Shown: positions 56,378 through 64,000 of the stretch, piece after piece
Numbering within the stretch: the stretch's first letter is position 1
How the letters are laid out: each line of letters starts with the position of its first letter
Assembly: GCA_022225965.2 (NCBI GenBank)
Contig: JAKJXP020000140.1
Span: 30,339 to 94,338 of the forward strand
Source of the DNA: Diatrype stigma
Lineage: Eukaryota; Ascomycota; Sordariomycetes; Xylariales; Diatrypaceae
DNA length: 64,000 nucleotides
Direction: 5' to 3'
Notes under the pieces: model-generated
What the model was told of the DNA's origin: nothing
Seen by the model: only the letters and a program-made list of their open reading frames with translations
The model's database searches: none
Made by a program: the position numbers and the translations under genes

Positions 56378-56910
56378 TTTGATCATCGGAGTCACTGCGA
56401 GGATGGTCATAGAAGACATGTACGTATGTGTGTATAGACAAACGCCAAGGCAACCGACAGCGGGGTGTGCGAAAAGCACAACGTCTTACGACCTTGAAGT
56501 CTAGGGGTTCCAAGACTACCATCAGGATTCCCGTACGCTATACCGCCACAAAAATCAAAAAAATATACTGTAACATCACATGAGAGAGAAATCCCCAGTA
56601 TACCTCATATAGATATAGACATACTACAAAAACTGCATTTCAAAAACACGTTATGCCAACGTTTCCGCACCTTTTTGGTTTTGCTTTTAATTTCTCGAGC
56701 TCCCTTTCGCCCTTTTACCTTCTCTCGCGCTTATGCAAGGTCTAGTTCAGCAAGCACTATGATCATCGTACACGTAGATAGGTAGCCAAACACAACCGTA
56801 ACGACCGGTTATTCTTTCAGTCATGCAAGCACGATGCTAAGCGGTACCTTGATCTATTTATTGTTTCTTCTTTATCTTTATCTCTTTCTCTCTTCTATCC
56901 TTTCCCCACC
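56378..56910. other. Intergenic, shared 3' region
   Basis: About 530 bp between the two convergent genes. AT-rich, with ctctttctctcttct pyrimidine runs near 56880-56896. No gene seen. Confidence 0.55.
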
Positions 56911-57906
56911 TCACTTGTTCCCGCTAGCAGTCGCCGACTTGACAGCGTCCTTCTCCGCAGCGTCGATCTCGGCCGTCTTGGCCTTGATGATCTTTTCGAG
57001 GGCCTTGTCGACGGTGTGCTTGAGGTCCGGGCCCCAGACGCCCTCCTTCCGCCAGGCGGCGTGCTGCTTGTCGCGGCGCTGGCGCACCTGGCGCACGCGC
57101 TCGCGCCAGTCGTGGCACACGGCCTTGACGCGGCGCTGGACCTCCTCGGGCGCGTCGGGCTGGATCTTCAGCGTCAGCTCCAGCTCGTTGTCGGGGTCCC
57201 GCTGCGGCTGCTGGTTGAAGTCGGGCGACGCCTGCACCGCGCTCATGATGGGCTTCACCGCCGACGCCTCGTGCGCCAGGATGCTGACCGCCCGCCCCCC
57301 GCGCGGCACCACCTGCGCCAGCTCCCGCAGCGGGTAGGTCTCCTCGCCGCCGCCGGAGGCCACGGCGACTCGCAGCGAGCCCAGCACGTCCGGGTTGAAC
57401 CGCCCCCCGCTCCGCAGCTTCTTCAGCGTCTCCTTGAAGTGCTCGTCGTGCTGCGCCAGCCGCGACTGCACGTCGGTGAAGTCGGACGGTTCTTCGGGGT
57501 TGGCCTGTGGGTGCTTTCGTCCGCCCCCGTCCTCGTCCCCGTCTCCTCCGTTTTCGTTTTTACTGCCACTCCCGGCCGCTGCTCGCTCTTTTTGTTTCGG
57601 CTGCTCCTTCGCCTTGGCCTTTTTCAGGCAGACGGCGGTCGTGTGCAAGGGCCTGGTACTGCTGCCGTTGCTGAAAGCTGGCCGGCGGGGGAGAAGGCAT
57701 TGTTGGCAAAGAGAGCTGTATGGCGCCGATGCCGTCGCTGCTGTCAATCTCGCTCCTGGTACTACAGCGGCAGCAGCAGTGGTGGTTGTAAGATTCGGGG
57801 CTCGTGCATTGCGAGTACTACTAGCGTAGGCGTAAGCGTAAGCGTAAGCTATAAAAGCTTCCTTTTTTCCTCTGTTTCTGGGGTTTGTTTCACGCCGCAG
57901 TTCCAA
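56911..57906 (-). CDS. Mitochondrial ribosome recycling factor
   Basis: A 331-residue frame whose C-terminal part (about residues 145-325) matches RRF: HFKETLKKLRSGGRFNPDVL, PLRELAQVVPRGGRAVSIL, SAVKPIMSAVQASPDFNQQP, LTLKIQPDAPEEVQRRVKAV, and a last helix with VDKALEKIIKAKTAEIDAAE. RRF releases mRNA and tRNA from the mitochondrial ribosome after termination. The first 110 residues are basic, Ala/Ser/Thr-rich and include RPLHTTAVCLKKAK, a likely presequence cleavage area. A GCTTAC hexamer repeat encodes AYAYAYAYA near residue 20. The 57906 start is the only in-frame Met before the domain, so a short upstream exon is possible. Confidence 0.88.
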   Translation of the reverse strand: MELRRETNPRNRGKKEAFIAYAYAYAYASSTRNARAPNLTTTTAAAAVVPGARLTAATASAPYSSLCQQCLLPRRPAFSNGSSTRPLHTTAVCLKKAKAKEQPKQKERAAAGSGSKNENGGDGDEDGGGRKHPQANPEEPSDFTDVQSRLAQHDEHFKETLKKLRSGGRFNPDVLGSLRVAVASGGGEETYPLRELAQVVPRGGRAVSILAHEASAVKPIMSAVQASPDFNQQPQRDPDNELELTLKIQPDAPEEVQRRVKAVCHDWRERVRQVRQRRDKQHAAWRKEGVWGPDLKHTVDKALEKIIKAKTAEIDAAEKDAVKSATASGNK

Positions 57907-58657
57907 GGAGGGGAGCCAATTGAGTTCGAGTCCAATTGGGCGTTATATCTTACATTCTCGCAAGCTCAGGACGAGCAATCGCTTTGGTAACGAGCGAGCT
58001 GCCTATGTGCTTCATGATTGCCGAGTCAATTGGCCCTCTTTGACAATGCCAGATAGCTGGATGCAAATTACTTTTTTTCGGCAGTGCAGGTGTGCAATAA
58101 CTAAGCCAATAAGTCATCACCTGGCACTGGCACTTCCAGGTCTGCAGGATACCCCCAGTTATGACGTGGGGTAGAAAAAGACTGGGGCTTGCGGATTTAC
58201 TACTACAGTAGCTCCTTTCCCCAATTGCCCACCCCTTTTATATCATATCACGAGTAAGGCACATTTCCTCTATAGGAAGCCTTATAATCTATCCAGTCGT
58301 CATTGTCAGTTGACGCAAAGCTGAAAAGCACGAACTCTATAAAGTTCTCTCATCTCCGCATTATAATCGTGTCCAGGTGCCCCGGTGCCCAGGAGCGAAC
58401 TACGGGTCACCTTACTAATTGGGCAGTATTCGTGTCTTGCTATCTTGGGTCGATAGCTATTGCTTGTAATAACATGGAAAGACTACACAGTGCAGACGGC
58501 TCTTTCTCCAACATGCATGGGGGTAGCAGTGATGTTCTCCTTGGAATGGCCCAGCATTATTCGACGGTTGAGCCCGTCCGACTCTCTTATGTAGTGACAA
58601 AGGCAAAAGTATCTCTGAAAACCAGACAAGTCACCCGACCTCCGGACAAGCCCCTTT
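57907..58657. other. Intergenic, no gene seen
   Basis: About 750 bp. A 167-codon open frame at 58303-58806 overlaps the next gene's 3' end and has no motif. This region should hold the RRF promoter. Confidence 0.5.
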
Positions 58658-61600
58658 TTAGAACCCCAAATCGGCCATCCATTTCTCCATCCATTCGTCC
58701 CTTACTGGGCCCACGTGCGCCAGAGACCTGCTACACTCCCGCGCCTTCTCGGTGGAAAAGACGACATTCTCGGCTCCGAGGTACCCGCCCCCAACCATTT
58801 CTCTGAAATAACCCAGAATTTTCACGGCCGGTTTTGCCATCACCGCCTCCTTATCTTGCGTATCTACTTTCTCTAGTTCCCCGACCCACTCCCCCATGGT
58901 CACGGCTCCCACCGTGTCGGCACCTAAGCGCGCTCGAACCCCCGGGAGGAGCTCCCCCCACGGCCTGCGTTTGGGATTGACAATGTGGAAGACGCGCAGC
59001 GGCGATCCATCGACGGCGGTGTTCGCCGCCGACGTGGCTATCTCCCATATAGCCGACGCGACCACATCCGAGGGGACCCAGTCGATCTGCCCGAGCGCCG
59101 CCCCGTCTGGTACCTTTCCCAGTGCCGCGGAGGTCTTCAGCAGCAGCGGAAACCACTCATGGGTGTTCCACGTGGCGCTGTTTCCCGGGCCGATAGGCCC
59201 GGCGATCTGTCCGATCCGGACGATCGAGGCGTCAATGTTGCTCGCAGCCGCGGCCGAGGTCAGGATCCGCTCCGCAACAGCCTTGGATTCCGCGTACCCG
59301 AGCTCTTGCGCTGTCGCCGGGGACGGGGGCAGGAGCTCGGGGATAGTGTCGGTGGCAGAGCTGGCCAGTGTCCCGGCACCTGCGGTAGCGCCCCAGTTGA
59401 TGACCGTCGAGACCGAGGATATGAAGACAATGCGTGGTCGCGATGAGCACTTGGTGGCGAAGTCCACGAGGTTCCGGACCCCCTGGACGTGCACGGTCTC
59501 GAATGAGTCGAGTGAATGATTGAAATCGACTTTCCAGGCGTTGTGGATGATGACACTGGTGTTGTCGCGAAGCTTGGAGGTCAGCGAGGGAGACAGGCCC
59601 CAGCCTGCTTTCCCATAATCGGCCTGATCGAATGAGACACGCGAAGTGTCTATAGCCGGCGGAGGAGACCATGATGCAAGGGACCGCATTATGCGTTCCT
59701 TTGCATCTGCAGAGCGGTCCAAGCAAAGAATACTAGCCACTTCTGGATCGGAAAGTAGCTTCACCAGTATTTGGGTACCAAGAGTTCCGGTGCTGCCGGT
59801 TAAAATAACATGGACCCCAGAGCTCTCTGAATTCTCGTGTTCCTGCGGTGGGGGAAGGTTATGGGTGTATTTATCAACCATGCGCTCCATCTTCTGGACA
59901 CGGCTTAGAGCCGCACCTCCTCCAGGGGTTGACGAGGCCCCTGTTGAGTTGAGATGAGCTAGCACGGCGTTCGCCAGAACCTTAATGGACGGATTCTCAT
60001 AGACGATTCTGGTTGAGATACAAGAGATGTCTTTATCTGGGTTGCCGGATCGAATCCCGCTTTTCAATAACGAGATAATCTCAGTAGTCTGCAGGGAGTC
60101 CAGGCCTCGGGAAAATAAGTCGTCCTCCTCCGTAATATCGTGACTTGGAAATGCGTATGAGACAACTTCCTTAACGAACTTAGTCGCTGTCTCCAGATCT
60201 GGCGACGTACCTAGTTCGATTGCTCTCCCGTAGTTATTGGAATTGTCAGTGTAAAGCTGGGCGATCTCCGCCTCAAATTTTTTAACAGTCGTGCTCCTGA
60301 TTACTGTCCCTTTCGCCGCCCTATCGAACGGTTTAGACGGCGAGCTACATATGGTCATGTTCCTAGTGACCCTGCCATGTCCAGGAGCCTGGGCGTTCGC
60401 CTCCTCAATGGTTGGCCACAGCTTATCAATAAGTGCTTGAGGATCAATCCCATGGTCCTTTGGTTCTAGGATTAGCGAGGGCTGAGGATAGCCCTGTCCA
60501 CTTATCATTGCCCCATTAAGAAGGGGGTGTGCCGCTATATGCGTCTCACTAGGGCTGGGGTTGAACTTCTCGCCATTGGACAGGACAATGATGTCGTCGG
60601 TTCGCCCATGGAATGTCCAGAGATTCGGCTTTGTTGGGTGCTGATGAAAGAGGTCTCTGGTACGCCAGATTTCCACATTGGGGAAATTACAGGAAATGCT
60701 GCGTATCCCCACCAGAGCCGGATTCCGCTTGATTACCATCTCATAGGTACCATCGATAGAAGGCTCCATGATAGCCTCCTGCGTCGGGTGCCACTCAAGG
60801 CTTGCCCAGTCTTCACGCTTTGGAACAAGGGCTTGTATTGCGCCAGTTTCCGTTTGACCATAGAACTGGCAAACGTCCGTGACACTACTCAAAGCACTTC
60901 CTGCGGCCTTGGATAGTGGCCCACCGGCATATAAAAGGAATTTGAGGTCTTTGCACTTCTCAACGCCATTGGGCTCCTGCACCAGTTGCTCTGCGATGAT
61001 TGGGGGACAGAAAATTGACTTGAGGGTTAGTTGGTCCATGATCTCGCTGAGCATGTTACCAGTTGGAGGACGGTTTGGAGGGGCAAGTACTAAGGTTGCA
61101 TTTGAATAATAGATGGGCAGCATGACCATAGAAGAGAATCCAGCAAGATGGAAGGCAGGGAAGGCGGAAAAGAAGTTCTCCTTTGCCGGAAAATCCCACA
61201 GGGCCCAGTTCTGGTTCACCCTGCCTGGGACGCTTGGCAAATTCCGATCATTGTCACCCACGGCAAAGGTAGCGTGGTTCATATGGATTGGCTTGGGATT
61301 TCCTGTTGAACCGGAAGAATGCAGGATCAAGATGGGATCCCATTTCGCTTCTTCATATTCCTTTTCGTACGGATAATGCTTGGCCCCTGATCGGATCAAA
61401 TCCTCTAGAGGTAAGATCTTGTGGGCTCTCAGGTCCTCTCTCTCCTTGAGCAAGGGCTCGACGATAGTCTCCACTTCGGGTGCATATAGGACGTTGGAGC
61501 ACTTAGTCTGCTCGAGCAAGGATGCGTTCATCCAGGCCGAGTTCCTCAGCGAGGGAAGTAGAACCTATACGCATGCTAGTCTCACACAGGTGATATATCA

Positions 61601-61903
61601 CTAAGGGGTTGGGCATCATACTTTGTAGCCACATTTAACTGCTGCCAGAAACACGGCAACGTAACGAAGATCACTCAAGCCCATGTAGGCAATAGTATCG
61701 AATTGGGAGCTGGGCCCGATCTCGGTATGGATCCACTGCGCAAGAGCGTTGACAGCGGTGGCGACCTCGAAGAAGGTTACTGGCTTGAACCCGTCGCTGA
61801 CATTTGCTGTGATTGGGGTGAAGGCATATGCATGGTCAGGCTGTTCCTTTGCAATCTCGTCAACCACAACCGGCATAAGCCGGGAGCCGTAAGGGGGCCC
61901 CAT
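58658..61903 (-). CDS. NRPS-like carboxylic acid reductase (A-T-R)
   Basis: A 1062-residue single-module enzyme from complement(61622-61903) and complement(58658-61564), with a 57-bp intron whose removal gives AVKCGYKVLLPSLRNSAW. MGPPYGSRLMPVVVDEIA is the family's usual N-terminus, so 61903 is preferred over an in-frame Met at 62056. The A domain (to about 500) contains LHSSGSTGNPKP (phosphate loop), FYGQTETG and HGRTDDIIVLSNGEK. The T domain has the phosphopantetheine Ser in FSRGLDSLQTTE (about 582). The thioester reductase domain from about 680 has LTGSTGTLG (NADPH loop) and YAESKAVAERIL (catalytic Tyr/Lys). There is no condensation domain. It adenylates an acid, usually aryl, and reduces it to an aldehyde or alcohol. 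It is co-oriented with the adjacent UbiA gene. Confidence 0.93.
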
Positions 61904-62539
61904 TCTGCTTGATGTGGTTGTGAGCAAGTGCTGGAAGAGTGTATCTGACGACGTATGTGAAGAAAACAACAGAGTACCTATAACGTTATATGTAGGAGAG
62001 TGGGAATGGTTAGAAGGTTGAAGCTTGGGACGCGGGTGAGTCGAAAAAAGCTGCAAGCAAACATTACCTACCGTAGGTAACGTTTGAAGAGGGGAGAGTA
62101 AGTACTACCTACCTAGGTAGTAGTACTATGTATGTAATTACCTGCTTAGGTACTTAGGTGGCGAAGGTGTGTAGGTACCCCCCCAGGTATGTACCCGTGG
62201 ACCCCAGGATATGTATGTACCTACCCTACATATGTGCCAAACATTGAATGTGTTGCATTCGGAACGGGAGTCTTGTGTAATGCAACGGAACCGATGGCTC
62301 TTATACCTACACTGTTACACACACAAGCTTGTTGTCTTAATCTACTTCGTTATACTACCTTAGCTACACATGCATATGTAGGCTGTTGGTGATAACGTAG
62401 CCATGGAGACAGGAGTCAAAACACCTCAGGCCTCGTCCATCTCGATCAAGTACATGGCCATCCCATATAATAAGCTGGTAATGTGATGTGGATGCGCAGT
62501 TCGTAGGAACAACCAAACAAGTATTACACTGTTACAAGC
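61904..62539. other. Promoter region of the NRPS-like gene
   Basis: About 640 bp between the two cluster genes. It contains a dense run of acctacctaggtag and tatgtatgtacc-type short repeats (62060-62240), palindromic around cctagg. No gene seen. Confidence 0.55.
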
Positions 62540-63548
62540 CTAATGGGTGCTGGCCAATGGCAAAGCATACAGGCTGACCATCCATACGTTCCAGACCTTG
62601 AATGTCACTTTATCGTCCTCCCTACTCGTCATATTCAACACTCTCCAAGCCACAATAGCCCCAACAACCATGCAAAAGATGGAGATAAAGGAGAGACACC
62701 CCCAAAATATCGGTGCGACCAGACTCCACACCGGTACGAGGACAGCAATGCTCCAGCGGCATAAATGGCGTCCAATGACCAGTGGGACTGTTTGCCTGCC
62801 TCTTGCCGCATCCCCTTCCACGTCGGGCAAATCCTGAATCTGAACCGTACTGAATACGATAATGGCAAGCAGGCCAAACCACTGCAGTCCGCAACGTGTG
62901 AACTCACCGCATGCTGCGATTGTGATGGCTCCTGTGCTAAAGGTGATGTAACCCAGTGCGTTGACCGCATTCTTCCCGATACACGATCTGTCAGCAGCAC
63001 CGAGACCATTGTACAGCCAGCCGAGCAGAATCCCCAGTAGGCTCTGCCAGAAGGCCCCAAATAGGATGCTGTAACCGATGGCCGCTATATGACAGGACAT
63101 CATCAAAGCAAACGCTTCATCGGGGGTCATAAGCCTCGAAGGTAGGGGCCTCCATGGCCGGTTGAGTCTGTCCTCTTCAATTGCCGCAGCCCGTCGTTGG
63201 TTGTCGATGTTGAACGGTAGAAGAACGATCCAAATCCAACTGACCACCAGAGGGGTGCGATACAAAATATCGGTATCAGATGCTGTGGTACGCATCAAAC
63301 CAGCGCTTGGTAATCCTCCCAGGATGCCGAAGATTGTCTTGGGGATAACAATGGTCTTGAGGTCACTACGCGTAAAGAGCCAAGCACAATGGGTAACTGA
63401 TAAAATCTTCGCGAATATATTCTTTCCCTGCATCTCTCTCAGTATTAGCTACCGATTCTACTGCTAGGTGGGGGCGACGGAGACTCACAGCACTGGTGTA
63501 AGCCATTGTGCAACAAGTGTTCGGGGTCTTGTGAAATACCTGATTCAT
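62540..63548 (-). CDS. UbiA-family membrane terpene cyclase/prenyltransferase (Fma-TC-like)
   Basis: Complement(62540-63433) plus a short first exon complement(63489-63548), joined over a 55-bp intron. The product is 317 residues from the 63548 Met, or 303 from an in-frame Met at 63506. Seven to nine hydrophobic helices are predicted. The first Asp-rich site reads FNIDNQRRAAAIEEDRLNRP (N-x-x-N with EED-xx-NRP, then WRPLPS), the second QIQDLPDVEGDAARGRQT (D-xx-D-xx-GD). This altered N-x-x-N/EED-xx-NRPWRP form is typical of the UbiA-type cyclase group to which fumagillin-pathway Fma-TC belongs, rather than the ND-xx-D-xxx-D of aromatic prenyltransferases. It would use farnesyl or a similar prenyl diphosphate with Mg2+ in a membrane. 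Further upstream exons cannot be excluded. Confidence 0.82.
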
Positions 63549-64000
63549 ACGATGTTGACCAACGGCGGTCCAAGGTGTGTAGTGATTTTATGGTCGGTCA
63601 ATGCTACCCTTTATCGAACAACTGCGGAGGTTAGGGTGCCGGCCTTGCCATTACATGTATCTGGTGATTATATATTCAATTATCTCCGAAATCTCTGATG
63701 ACTATGACCTCAGGCCAGGCCTGCAGATGATTCCTCTAACGAGCCATCAAGTTACCACTTACTTTATGTTGGTACTTCGCATCGTGGTGATATATAGGAC
63801 TAAGACGGTCAGCATAAGCGACGCTATAACTTGTTAGCTCCTGTCTGTCATACATTCGTTATCCAGGAGTAGGCAGTACTGAGCATTGACGTATAGTTCG
63901 AGATCTCTATTGGCGGCTGAAGTTTACGATAGTAACCTTGACCCAGTGTTACATTGCCCCCAATGCAACATCCGATACACGATCTGTGCCTGCCAGGGTG
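63549..64000. other. Right edge, no gene seen
   Basis: The last 450 bp, upstream of the UbiA gene. No motif-bearing frame; presumably its promoter. Confidence 0.45.

Noticed and set aside
55355..56479. 374-codon minus-strand frame
   Set aside because: Antisense shadow of the RGG-rich protein.
57016..57990. 324-codon plus-strand frame
   Set aside because: Antisense shadow of the ribosome recycling factor.
58303..58806. 167-codon plus-strand frame before and over the NRPS-like 3' end
   Set aside because: No motif, and its second half is antisense to the reductase domain.
62056..62056. Upstream Met as start of the NRPS-like enzyme
   Set aside because: The extra 51 residues are Ser/Thr/His-rich and unlike the family; the MGPPYG start at 61903 matches the usual N-terminus.

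Overview
The window is nuclear DNA from a filamentous ascomycete (Pezizomycotina; a Sordariomycete such as a member of Xylariales is plausible but unproven). The evidence is short 50-140 bp GT-AG introns, GC-rich coding exons, fungus-specific families (PTH11/SAT4-type rhodopsin-domain protein, fungal hybrid histidine kinase, NRPS-like A-T-R reductase, UbiA-type terpene cyclase) and one AT-rich transposon block that looks mutated by repeat-induced point mutation (RIP).

Layout. 1-7.5 kb: the 3' part of a Dal5-type MFS transporter, then a metabolic 'graveyard' with an intact SDR ketoreductase and an intact ACMSD/6-MSA-decarboxylase-like amidohydrolase, among broken remains of a zinc-binding-dehydrogenase-family reductase, a methyltransferase and a GMC oxidoreductase. 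8-25 kb: ordinary genes. These are a membrane-anchored A1 pepsin homologue without its catalytic aspartates, an intracellular GH43 glycosidase with seven exons, a small LSM protein (Naa38-like), the XPG/Rad2 nucleotide-excision-repair nuclease and a 1480-residue hybrid histidine kinase. 25-27.3 kb: gene-poor, rich in microsatellites.

27.3-39.16 kb: an AT-rich island. A Mutator-like (MULE) DNA transposon with 124-bp terminal inverted repeats carries a nested Ty3/Gypsy LTR retrotransposon in the opposite orientation. Next to the retrotransposon is a block of two 138-bp direct repeats flanking tRNA-like sequences. All reading frames are riddled with stops.

39-51 kb: sparse genes, namely a four-TM membrane protein, an orphan zinc-ribbon protein, 4 kb with nothing recognisable, and a PTH11-type rhodopsin-domain protein. 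51-58 kb: mitochondrial succinate-semialdehyde dehydrogenase, a decayed Chk2/Rad53-like kinase, a DUF7580-like fragment, and a convergent pair of genes for mitochondrial proteins (an RGG-rich protein and ribosome recycling factor). 58.6-63.6 kb: two co-oriented secondary-metabolism genes, an NRPS-like carboxylic acid reductase and a UbiA-family membrane terpene cyclase/prenyltransferase, probably part of a meroterpenoid or terpenoid cluster that continues past the right edge.

Exon boundaries were placed by eye from GT/AG sites, phase and family conservation. Functions are by motif recognition only.
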